DNA from: Dissophora ornata
Taxonomy: Eukaryota; Mortierellomycota; Mortierellomycetes; Mortierellales; Mortierellaceae
NCBI GenBank assembly: GCA_025201705.1
Contig: MU616687.1
Span: 1 to 55,892, forward strand
DNA: 55,892 nucleotides
Direction of reading: 5' to 3'
How positions within the stretch are numbered: the stretch's first letter is position 1; each line of letters opens with the position of its first letter. Under the pieces are notes generated by a model. The model did no database searches and was not told the DNA's origin. It was given only the letters and a program-made list of their open reading frames with translations. Positions 1 to 10,000 of the stretch are shown in pieces. Position numbers and translations under genes: made by a program.

Positions 1-191
1 AAGAAGCGTAGGGAGTAGCATAAAAGGTTGTTGCGCAATTGACGTTCAAAGATTGGGAACGTTTACATGGACTTAGTGCAGGAGTTGATGACCCCGTGAG
101 AATAGAGGCTCCCATATACTTACCCCCCCCGTGAGCATCTTATTCTGACGGGGGGGGGGTAAGAATATATTATTCCATTATATTATTCCTA
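1..191. other. Intergenic edge with partial repeat copy
   Basis: No coding sequence is recognisable. Bases about 43-80 resemble the inner part of the right arm of the foldback element (about 547-588): both run from TTCAAA to TACATGGAC(C/T)TAG(C/T)GC. This looks like a truncated relative of that element running off the window edge. The C/G hairpin at 119-163 is listed separately. Confidence 0.5.
119..163. repeat. C/G-run inverted repeat (hairpin)
   Basis: CTTAC plus a C-run at 119-130 is the exact reverse complement of the G-run plus GTAAG at 152-163: 12-bp arms around a 21-nt loop. The loop carries TTATTCTGAC (140-149), which recurs in the opposite orientation beside C-runs at 2477-2486 and 2502-2511. 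It could be the core of a short dispersed repeat; function unknown. Confidence 0.7.
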
Positions 192-657
192 GTAAAAAGG
201 ATTAATCTATTTGACAACCCGGGTTGTTCGTTTTTATTCAACAACCCAACATGTCTTGCGTGCTAAGTCTATGGACGATCAATTTTTCTTTAAGTCATAT
301 ACATCGATATTTTTCTTCGTTTTTTTTGCATCCACATCATTAGTATAGCCTAGTATAGCCCGAACAACCGCCGAATGCCATCGCTAGCCAAAACTCGGTC
401 TTCGTGGCCACCACACACACAAAAAACTGGTATTTCCTATGAAATGCATCTTAAAAGCCGCTTTGAACAACGTGAGAGTGGTGCTCCATGAAAGAGGTGG
501 CGAGAAAAAGCACTATTTGGCCTTTTGATGCAAACTTCAATGAGTTTTTCAAAAAAAGGATGGAAAAGTGCTTACATGGACCTAGCGCGAAAACACGTTC
601 GGTTGTTGAATAAAACGAACAACCCGTGTTGTCAAATAGATTAACCCTTGTAAAAAA
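192..657. mobile_element. Foldback / MITE-like element with long inverted arms
   Basis: The left arm (about 199-275) and right arm (about 571-649) are inverted copies of roughly 75 nt that match at most positions, with scattered mismatches and one T-run indel. Both arms contain TAATCTATTTGACAAC and GGGTTGTTCG. GTAAAAA sits directly outside both ends (192-198 and 650-656) and may be a target-site duplication. The interior of about 300 nt has no credible ORF, so the element would be non-autonomous. Superfamily is not assigned; a 7-8 bp duplication would suit hAT-like elements, but that is inference. Confidence 0.65.
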
Positions 658-768
658 TACCATGATACACTCACTCACTCAAGCAAGTAAGAAAGTAAAA
701 AATAAAAAATCTTTTCATTCCGGAGAATGAAAGGACGCGAATAGCCTGCAATCAGCAGGAATCGAAAG
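658..768. other. Short spacer between foldback element and tRNA
   Basis: A-rich and (ACTC)-rich spacer with a small inverted repeat around CATTCCGGAGAATG near 716-730. On the minus strand this is the region just downstream of the tRNA gene. Nothing else is seen. Confidence 0.4.
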
Positions 769-841
769 CGCCCAACGTGGGGGTCGAACCCACAGCCTTC
801 AGATTAAGAGTCTGACGCTCTACCGATTGAGCTAGCCGGGC
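769..841 (-). tRNA. tRNA-Lys (anticodon CTT)
   Basis: On the minus strand a 73-nt cloverleaf reads cleanly: acceptor arm GCCCGGC paired with GTTGGGC (two G-U pairs), D arm GCTC/GAGC, anticodon arm TCAGA/TCTGA with loop CTCTTAA giving anticodon CTT, and T arm GTGGG/CCCAC with loop TTCGACC. The discriminator base is G. There is no intron in the anticodon loop, and CCA is not encoded, as expected in a eukaryote. It reads AAG codons, which are very common in the neighbouring genes. Confidence 0.95.
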
Positions 842-1673
842 ATTTGATCCCAGACGAGATTCTGAGACATATTTAAGTACAAAAGTAATATTCCATATGT
901 GCACGTATATTCTATATATGCATGCGCGCCCTGTATTCTATATTTGCTTGAGCGATCTGTAAGTACAAGGAGTTGCTGGCTATTCAAACTCAAGCAGCAG
1001 AACCCGACGACACCAGGTGTGGACCACACAATGTCACACGAAAAAGGCGATCTCGACGACATGTAGTGGTGCTCCACACTTAGCCACGTCCACAACGAGC
1101 GAGCAATACATACTTTTTCCAGCAGATCGCAGTATACTCGAAACCGTCCTCATTGGATCAAGAACCTTGCACAACATGCTCCCTACAGTGAATGTAATGC
1201 ATGCATGCGGCGCGAACTTGTAACCAGACAGAGTGTGCTGTGTCTGCGATACATAGGAAGGCCATATTCTGACCAGGGGCTAGCATGCATTTGTGCGCGC
1301 CTTCCTTCCTTACTTTTTTTTCACGACGCCCACACGAAGGTATTCTCGCCTCAACGAGTCCCCTACTTCTGTCTGGTGTATGAGTCCCCGTTGCATGGAT
1401 AGCTCGCTGTTTTGTGCGCCTTTAACACGCCCGATGTGCAACGTAAGAGATTTGCGACAGTGAAATGGAGCAGAAAAGCGTGGGAGACAAAAGTAAACGC
1501 GATAGATACGGAGAAGCGTGGTAGGCTCTGAAGGCGTCGCGGATCAGTAGGCGCGCCCTTCGTTTTACCCAACATGGACACTCCTTAGATACGCGTATTC
1601 ATAAATGCTAGAGCGTATTCGGCTGTAGGCAACATGAAGCACGCTGCTTTTCACACTCAAGTTTTTTCTCACC
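842..1673. other. Gene-free stretch
   Basis: Only short unrelated ORFs occur on either strand; none resembles a known family or continues across plausible splice sites. No repeat or RNA gene was recognised. Confidence 0.5.
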
Positions 1674-1985
1674 TCATACTGCCAAGCACATCCATGCCAT
1701 GACAACCGTAACTACCATGAGCGCAGTTAAATAGACATCCGACACACCCCGGGCTGGTACCTTGACAAGACTGGGCTGGAACTGCTCCACGTCTCGGATC
1801 GCTACCCAGGGCCTCTGCGGGGCGACACCCCAAGGGTGGTCGAAAGTGGGAGGAAAAATATCGTGGTCGGGATCGCCAACGTTGAGGATATTCCAAGCCA
1901 ATCGACTTTGGGGAACTCCTTTACTTCGTTTAATTACCGAGGCCGCTGGGCCGCTGTCTGCGCAAGTGGATGACTGAATGAACAA
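1674..1985 (-). CDS. Unidentified ORF, possible gene fragment
   Basis: A 103-codon ATG-to-stop ORF. The middle part looks protein-like (GDPDHDIFPPTFDHPWG, then QRPWVAIRDVEQF), and the last 20 residues are hydrophobic, like a membrane anchor. A possible splice donor (AAG/GTACCA) follows the codons for SLVK, so the C-terminus as read may be intronic and the real gene longer. No family is recognised. It could be a fragment of a decayed gene or a chance ORF. Confidence 0.25.
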   Translation of the reverse strand: MFIQSSTCADSGPAASVIKRSKGVPQSRLAWNILNVGDPDHDIFPPTFDHPWGVAPQRPWVAIRDVEQFQPSLVKVPARGVSDVYLTALMVVTVVMAWMCLAV

Positions 1986-2815
1986 AGTGGGTCGCAGAAA
2001 CTATCTTCACCACTTTCTAGGGCTCTGTGCCATCAGCAGCCGCTCCCCCGATTGTTGGATGACACGACCTGTTAACAACATCAAAAGTGTCTTTGCTGTT
2101 GCGAATGATGGATGACGGAGCTGCGCTCAGCATAATGGAATATTTCTAATGTCGATATGAAGGCGAGGGATGATATCTGTTTGAACAAACAGCCTATTCA
2201 CAGGAATGACAGACTTGAGAGTCAGAAAGGAGTCGCTTGATCGAGGCAAAGTAGAGGAGCTGTTTGTTATTGTCCACTTGAAGGATCACTGAGGCGTGCT
2301 GTACTTGGACCTGAAGGAGTACAGAGTCCAGTTCGGTAAATTGATTGGAGCATATATTTTGCCTTTGTAGGGGGTCAAGATGCTGCTTGAATGGATCAAC
2401 CCATCTGAGGAGCACTGTAAAAAGGGGGGATCATCTAACCCTCTTTCGCGTTGGAAATGCGCTGCTGTAACCCCCAGTCAGAATAAGAAGTCGACCCCTC
2501 GGTCAGAATAAATTGTGCGACATAATCTGACCCCTTGGCCAGACAGTAAAGGGCATACCCTCAGACAACGACAATGCTGAACGTGAAGGAAATCTGCAAG
2601 GTCGCGGACCTTCTCAGCGTGGTCAGGGTTTATGAAACCATGGACATGGCGACTCTGGCGGCGTGTGCAATTTTGCTATGTAATTCTGATAGTATCTAGA
2701 CCGCGTATTCATAGACCATGGTCAATAAATACCATGATCCTGGGACCCTTGCTGGCTCCAATTAAAAGGGCTCAAACTAAATATCCATCCAAGTTGTTGC
2801 CCGCAGTTTCCCTCT
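1986..2815. other. Gene-free stretch with dispersed GTCAGAATAA motifs
   Basis: The 73-codon minus-strand ORF at 2194-2415 has no recognisable similarity and is not called. At 2471-2545 there are tandem-like short blocks of C-run plus GTCAGAATAA (2477-2486, 2502-2511) and TAATCTGACCCC, matching the loop of the hairpin at 119-163. The end of this stretch lies just downstream of the ankyrin gene and should hold its 3' untranslated region. Confidence 0.4.
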
Positions 2816-3776
2816 TTACTCGTCATGGTCTTCTGTAAACAACTTCAAAATTTCCACGTTGTCAGTCATGTCCTAATTTGTCACAGACGAGATTGAAAAG
2901 GATGAGAGGTTTTCCCCGATCACAAGTGCGTGTATCGGCGCGAACATTTGCTTCTTTTTCTTTCTAAAAAAAAAAATAATGTTTACCACCGCAGAGTAAT
3001 TGCGCTTGTTCTTGAGAGTCACATCGGCACCGCGTCGAACTAAGGCCGTGACCATCGCCACAGCCCCTAAAAGAGCCGCGAGCTGTAATGCCGTGTTTCC
3101 GCTCTAGAGTTGTTCAGAGACAAAGAAAAATAAATATGGCGAAAAACGAACGGAAACGGAGAACAATGTACGTTGTGTTCATTCGTTGCTGTAAAGCTGA
3201 CTTGCACGTACCCCGAAGGTATCATCGATATCTACCACAGCAGCAATGGCCAAAAAAAAGATGCACTTGTAAGAAATCAACGTATCAATCAACGTATCTG
3301 CAACATTCGATTCTTGGTGTTTTTTCTTTCCATTCTTCACCTTGATCGAATGTCATGTCCAAGATATCCATCGCAATACTATCTCTGCCGGTTAAGATCG
3401 AGTACTGCAACCCCGTCAATGGCCCCAAATACGCCCCCAACAACGTATAGGCATCTCGCTCAAGCTCGGGCGGGAACGCAGCCTTTCGTGGCTTGAGTCG
3501 CGCCCTCGTCAGGCCGGTATGGTGATCAGACAGTAGTTGACGCACCGCCTCTTTATCTTGCTCATCGATTGCTCCAAAGAACTCTTGGATCAGACTCTAA
3601 TTGACGCAAATATTCATTGAAAAGATCAATGATTTTTTTTTTCATTGAAAGTGTCCTCTGCCCAGTATCTTATATACCTCAGACACTACACTTGGGACCT
3701 CTGCTGAGGCTCCGAGGCTGTCGTTGCTGTCATCCTGCCCACTTCCTGAAAACATATTTCCAATCGAGCTGAGCAT
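2816..3776 (-). CDS. Small ankyrin-repeat protein (five exons, 182 aa)
   Basis: Reconstructed from reading frame and splice consensus: exons 3776-3678, 3596-3341, 3231-3212 (only 20 nt), 3103-2987 and 2872-2816; all phases agree. The joined product has a Ser-rich N-terminus (MLSSIGNMFSG), a helical region (LIQEFFGAIDEQDKEAVRQLL), then about two ankyrin repeats: GLQYSILTGRDSIAMDIL, followed by SGNTALQLAALLGAVAMV and LVRRGADVTLKNKRNYSAV. It ends in NVEILKLFTEDHDE. The 20-nt exon supplies DIDDTFG, which bridges the two repeats exactly where the ankyrin pattern needs it. Ankyrin repeats bind proteins; the partner is unknown. The frame stays open upstream of the chosen ATG, so the N-terminus is tentative. 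Confidence 0.75.
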
Positions 3777-4592
3777 CGTTGTCCTGTCCTGTATCTTCGT
3801 CCAGGTCTTTTTTTTTCTCTATTTGTCTCGTACTCTCCTTGTGCCTGGTTGGAGTCGAGGGAATTGTTGAGTGGATGCGGAGTGACTGAAAGTGGCCGAA
3901 TACGATGCTGACAAAAAGTGAAGTGAAGAAGAGAAAAAAAGGGGTGCAGAAGAAGAAAGAAAAAAAAGGGGGGGAAGTGTTGATGGCATGAGGTGTCGTC
4001 TCTTTCTACCTTCGTAAAAGCAGGACCATGTGCTCGCCTTTCACAAGACTCATTTGTTTTGCTTGAAACATCAATCGAGCAGGGTCTGTTGATGCTTGTC
4101 CTTCAAGAGCTCACCTGGGGCATCTACTTAGTGATATCGACATGGTCAGGTTCCTCTCCATTTTCAGTGTAGTTTATATATAGACGAGTATGGTTATGAT
4201 TTAAGAGAAAGAAAGGGGACCCAACATCAATAATGGGCAAACGGAAAGGTTGAATAGAAAGGAAATAAAAGTGTGATGAACGTGTTGTTGCACTATGGTG
4301 CCTCCTATGTCTTTCCGCGAAGCAGCCTGAGAAGGGTCGGGAGATAACGGAGAAGTCAAGGACACCTTGTAGAGGAGGACGATGAAGACGAAGGTGTCGA
4401 GGAAAACGACGAGGACGATTTGGTGATGCAAAGACATACCCGTAGGACATTACAAGTGGGGAAGAGGAAGGAAGACGTTTCATTGATCTCAATATGTATA
4501 ATACAACGAGGAAGCTGACCTAGGAACCCTGTTCCTGGAGCTTTGCCCAAATGGTTGCGGGACTTTATTTCATTCTCCGCCTTTTCAGCCGA
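3777..4592. other. Promoter side of ankyrin gene and 3' side of RAD21
   Basis: Both neighbouring genes lie on the minus strand, so this is the upstream region of the ankyrin gene and the downstream region of RAD21. It has purine-rich stretches around 3910-3975. ORFs at 4124-4550 are low-complexity Ser/Arg/Pro readings without family similarity and probably fall in the RAD21 3' region. Confidence 0.45.
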
Positions 4593-6685
4593 CTACTGAG
4601 CGACCTGCTGTTCCGTTGTGTTGGCATCGGCCTCAACCAATGTCTCCAACCAAGGACTTCCTCCGACTGTAATCTCGCCAAAGCTCTGCTGTTGTTCAAC
4701 CTTGACCACATCCTTCGTGGACAGAACTAAAAGATCAAAGAATAACTTGGCCGCATCCGCACGGTTTCTCTTTTGTTGACTGCCGTTTGGACCTGCCATC
4801 AGTCCTGAAAATGTCACCCGCGTACTGTTGTCCTTATTGGAGGCAGAGTTTGCCGTTGCCACGCTCAATGTACGGGTAGAGCGAATGGAAGGTTGCTGTG
4901 CCTCGCCACCATATTCATTTCTGCGTGATTCGAGTCCTTTCTGAACAAGTCGCATTGCATGGACGGTCGAGGTGGAAAAGACGGTACCGAGAAGTTGCTT
5001 GGTAGTAACTGCTGGAGTGTTCGAGTCCTCCATCTCCTGGAACAGAGTGCCCTTTGAGCTGGATTTTGGAGCTGTTGTGGATGATCCTTCGCCAATGTCG
5101 ATTTCGGCAATGGCCTGTCCGCCCTTTCGAGGAGATTCTAGTTGGAAGCCATCGAATGTGTCTTCAGGGGGAGGCGTGGTCTGCCCGAAACCGGTATCGT
5201 TATCATGTAATTGGTCCATCCATGACTCAACATGGTCTTGCTGCCGCATAGATCCCTCTTTATGTATCTCCGCATCCTGGGCATTTCCAGGTTCAGACAC
5301 CTCTGGCGCAATCTGAAGTCGTCGCGAAAACATGCTCGCCAACTCGGGAACTAAAGCGCTTCCCATCACGCGAGGCCCAGCAGTGCAGTCGAGAAGGTAG
5401 CCGGCAAGACCACCACGGGCCACATTCTGCTCAATCTGCTGCAACCTTAACATCTTGCGCGACCTGGGGAGCATCTCGTGCGTTGTCAAGAGTCCCTCTG
5501 CCACAGGGTCGGCGTTCATTCCCAGCTCCTGCGACATCTCGGTTTCCTCATCGACTACCAACTTGCGCTTCTTGATCGCGGGTTGCTGTGGCTGATTTTC
5601 TTGTTGCTCTTGTCCCTCATGATTCTCCACTCCTTCTGCGATATCAAAATGAAGAGGCGCGCGAGCTCCATCCTGTAGTGGCGCGAAGTCGTCAAAAACT
5701 GGGTGGTCATGGATGGATCCGTTAACACTAAGTGCGCGACCATCCTCCGAGCCTTCGCCAAGGTGCAAGGTTCCTTGCTTGTCGGCTGAAGTAAGCATGC
5801 CAAAGGGGTCCACACTGGCAGACCGACGAGAAACCGCTGCGTCACGACCAACCTCAATCTCGAGATCATCGCGTCGATGGGGACGCTTCAAGAAGTCAAA
5901 GTCTCCAGTGCCAATGAAGTCCTCCCCGAACATATCCAGGTCAAGGGCATCATCCGGTCCAGCAAGATCAAAGTCCATGGCGCCATATCCGCCGCCTCCA
6001 CCAATACGGTTCATCTGATTCCTGCCGACCTCAATGTCGAGATTGCGGCGTCCATGGTCTAGGGACTGATAGTTTCCGGCCGCAGAGAAAAAGTCATCTT
6101 CGTTACCCTCCTCGAGCGTAATATCACGGTGGCCAGAGAGATGGCTCAGCTTTGGGTTCAAGCCCCAGGCGCTGATATCAATGCCTTGAGCCGGGAGCAA
6201 AAGGTCAAACTCGGTCATCGCATCTGGGACAGTGATAGCATTAAAAGCTGCGGCAGAGGTCCTTGAGTCCGCGCCGGCATCTGCGTTACTGTCGAGCGCT
6301 AAGAGATTGCTGTCGCCATTGATGGCGTCGGCTCTGAATGCGACCTTAATCTTGATCATGGCCTCATTACAGTCCTCAAGCAGGTACCTTGTCTTGCGAG
6401 AATAGATTCTAGCGACACCGAGTAGGAGCTGACCCGACAAACGGAGGGCCATCGGTGCTTGGTCTGCTCCCATGATGGCGTCTGTTTTGTTGAAATGGAC
6501 ATTTTCTGATGAGAACGCCGCACATGGAAAAAATGGTGGCAAAGAGGGTAAACGAACTTACCAACTGAGTTATGAAGATTTGTCTGCAGGAACTGGGTCT
6601 TAGTAAGCTTGCGCTCCCAATGGGCGGCAAGCCAGACCTTTGCCAGAGGTCCCTTCTTGGAGAGGATGGCCTCAGAGTAGAACAT
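4593..6685 (-). CDS. RAD21: Cohesin kleisin subunit Rad21/Scc1
   Basis: Two exons (6685-6562 and 6481-4593; 80-nt intron, phase 1) give 670 aa, a usual size. Kleisins close the Smc1-Smc3 ring that holds sister chromatids together in the nucleus. The N-terminus has the family signature: [20 protein letters not shown], then WERKL, and after the splice [20 protein letters not shown]. The C-terminal winged-helix region ends the protein ([17 protein letters not shown], then ITVGGSPW). Two separase-type sites are visible in the acidic middle: DIEVGR ending near residue 195 and EIEVGR near residue 254. These resemble the mitotic Scc1 cleavage sites and favour Rad21 over meiotic Rec8. The reading frame upstream of the exon-2 acceptor is intronic, so the in-frame ATG at 6542 is not the start. 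Confidence 0.96.
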
Positions 6686-7020
6686 GCGTGATATAGAGGG
6701 ATAAAGAATGCAATGGTATAGAGATGGTGGCTAATTGGAGGAGGATGAAGAGCAAAGAGTGAAAAGAATGATGGCGCCAGAAAATTTCAGGACACGAAAA
6801 TAAACAAACATGACGCGACTCGAATTCTTCACTAGGCGAAAATCACGCGTTGAATGGATTTTATTTTATTACGATCGCTGTATTTTTTTTCTTTTGTATC
6901 GCTCCTACTCTCGTTCTCTTGGTACAAGCTGGGATGTGTAATTCTACGTCGGTGATGGAGGGATAGAGCGGCACATTTTCTTAACCGTTATTCCAAGCGG
7001 TCTCCCCCTCATTCCTACGG
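6686..7020. other. RAD21 upstream region / CHD1 downstream region
   Basis: A 335-bp spacer between two minus-strand genes. It should hold the RAD21 promoter and the CHD1 3' end. A T-rich tract near 6880-6895 is the only notable composition. No gene is seen. Confidence 0.5.
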
Positions 7021-10000
7021 CTACCGGTATCGTCGACTATCATGGTCCCAACTGTGGCTACGGTCGCGGGATCGATCTCGACTCCTATCGCGGTCTCGGT
7101 CACGCCCTCGTCCTGGCCGGTCTCGACTGCGGTCTCTTGAGTCCTTGTGGCGGTCGCTTCGGTCGTATGAACGGTCTCTTTTGCGGCTGTCTCTCGATCG
7201 ATCATCATGGCTGTTGGTACCATTGGCAAGACTTCCGTTGCTTCCGCTGACCGCATGGTTGGCCTCCCGGATGCCTTCGCCGATGCTACGACGTTTTGTT
7301 GACCTGCCGTGGCCCATATCTTCGTCATCGTCAGACCGATGTCGATGTCGTGAGGAGCTACCACGGTCGCGCGAAGATCCCGAACGGTGCTCTCTGTATC
7401 GGGAGCGCTCATCCTCCAAAGAGTCGCTCCTTCTTGGCCGCGACTGTGTTCTATCCCTGGATCTCCTCCTTGAGCTTGAAGATCGTTTGGGACTGGCACT
7501 ACCATCTCTTCCGGACCTCGAACGATGATGGCCTCCATTTGAGCCTTCTCTTTCCCGGCTGTGGTCTCTCCTGGACGATTTCCGCCCATCTTCCGCACGC
7601 CGAGGTTTCGAAGACCCAGAGGCTTGACCCTCTGCATTCTTGATATCAAGGTATCCCTTTCGCAACTGGGCATAGTGAATCGCACCTGTTGGGAAAGCCT
7701 TACCCGCAAAAGTCCACAGTTGTTTTGAGAGTCGATCTCTGTCAGATCTTGATCTGGATGATGACGAGGACGAACCCTCAACAATGCTCTCAATTTCGCG
7801 TCCGATACGCGCCAAACACTCGGCAATGACCTGCGGTTCCACTGGCTTCTTGTCGGACTCCTTGATAGTCCTCAAGTCCCGACCAACAGCCCGCAGCATA
7901 TCTTTGCTTGACTCATCATGCTGTCCATCAGATAGTTCTCCATCCTGGTCAGACTCGGATCCTGCACCGTTTCTTGGCAATCGCGAAGATCGCGTTTTCG
8001 ACGGGCGAGATTTGGTACCATTGTTGCTCGTTCCGGTTTTGTCTCTGGACCGACTACTGCCATTATTGCTGCTGTTAGTCTTTCCATGATCCTTCACGCT
8101 ACTGTTGTTGGCGTGGTTACTTCCAGAAGATTGTCGTGAGGGCTTGCCAGGCTCTCGTCTAGATCCAGAGGCTGCCGCCGCAGATTGCCTGGTCTTCTTG
8201 TCCCGCTCGGCCTCCCGGAGAGTCTTCAACAAGTACTCTCCCCGGCGAACCAGGTGAAGGGCCTTGGGAATCTTTTTCAGATCCTTGGCGTCCTGAGTCG
8301 ACAAGAAAAACTTTTTTCCAAAGCCCAGACTGGTGTCTTCCTGAATCTTGTCCCAAGCACCGAATCCATGCTTGTAAATTCCGACAACCAGCATAGCGTC
8401 TTCTTTCTGGCCCCACGCGCAAGACCAATTCAACACGGGCTTCAATGGGACGTTCATTCTGAACTTGGAAGCGTCCGCCCCACTCAGCCTCTTGTTCATC
8501 GCACGCAGGTCCTTGAGTCGCAAAATCATCTGACCGGCATTCATCTTATCCACGTCCTTGTATGTAAAGAGGACAGCTTTGGCATTCTTCTTGGCATATG
8601 GAAGATCCTCGTCGTCATCCTGATTATCGATCGAGTCATGAGCAACGCCCAAGGCATCTTCGCAGGCATGGATGAGGTCTTCAGCCTCCTTCTTGACAAC
8701 CTCCTCCTCCTTGTCTTCCAGCTCAGCTTCTGCCACAACATCCTTGTAGCGATCCGTCACAGTTCCAAACTTGAGCATACCACGAGCGAGAGCCCGAAGG
8801 TCCTTTGTATTGAGTTCAGAGGGGTCCAGCCCAGCACCACGTTTCTTCTTCGGACCTGGCGGTGTAGAATTTGCTGCTCCAGATGCCTTACGTTTCCTAC
8901 GGCGACCCTCTGATTCTGGCGATGGCGAATTGTTCCTGCCCTCGGCATACGACACACGCCCGCGGTTGCGAGGCGTGTAGAGCTGCTCCTCCAACTTTGC
9001 TCGCTCCTCCGCCTCCAACTGCTCACGCTCCTCAGCAGGAATAATATCATCCCATGACATATCACCTGCCCCAAAATCTGCGTACTGGAACTGGCTCAAA
9101 AACTCGTCGCCTCCAGCCATGTTTACAGCATCTGTCGTGTCGTGATCCTCGGCGCGTGCCAAAATCTCGTCGAGATCCAGCTCGTCCAGTTTCTTATTGC
9201 CCGCACCTTCAGTCTGCTGGAACATGCTCTGCGCCCCAAATTTGAGAATTGCCGAGAGCTCGTCCTTGGTGAAGCCCGTCGAGGTTTCGGCAGCCTTCTT
9301 TTGTTGAAGTATCTCTAGTCCAGAGGTATCCATTTGCTTGATGATGCAGTACTCCAGGACCATCTTGCGTTTCGCGCGCTCAATAATGTCCTCCTCGATT
9401 GTGTCCTTCGAAACGAACCGGTACACGTTGACGACATTCTTCTGACCGATACGATGAGCACGAGCCATGGCCTGCAGGTCGTTCTGTGGGTTCCAATCTG
9501 AATCAAAAATGATGACGGTATCTGCGGTTTCGAGGTTGATACCAAGTCCTCCAGCGCGCGTCGAAAGCAAAAACACAAAGTCGATCGAGTTGGGTGCATT
9601 AAAATGCTCGATGGACCGCTTGCGGGCCTCGGAGCCAACGCTTCCATCCAAACGCTGGAAAGCGTACCCACGCAAGGCCATATAATCTGTCATGATGTCC
9701 AGCATCCTCACCATTTGAGAAAAGATCAAAACGCGATGGCCGTCCCTCTTGAGCCGCGTCAGCAGTTTATCGAGTAGAACCATCTTGCCACTACTCGTGA
9801 TAATACCTTTGAGCTGTTCCTCTCGTCGCTCAGAGACCACCTCGGCGTTTGGAAAGAGATAAGGATGGTTGCTGGCCTTTTTGAGCTCCATAGCGACGTT
9901 TAACAAGCTGAGCTGTCCATGGCCTGACATGCCCTTGTTCAAAACCGCGAAGTTCTTGGTGAGAATGTTCTTGTAGTAATGAGTTTGGAGTTGTGACAGT

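Noticed and set aside
7145..7643. Plus-strand ORFs of 115-127 codons opposite the CHD1 tail
   Set aside because: They are antisense readings of the SR/RD-rich repeats and have no independent protein features.
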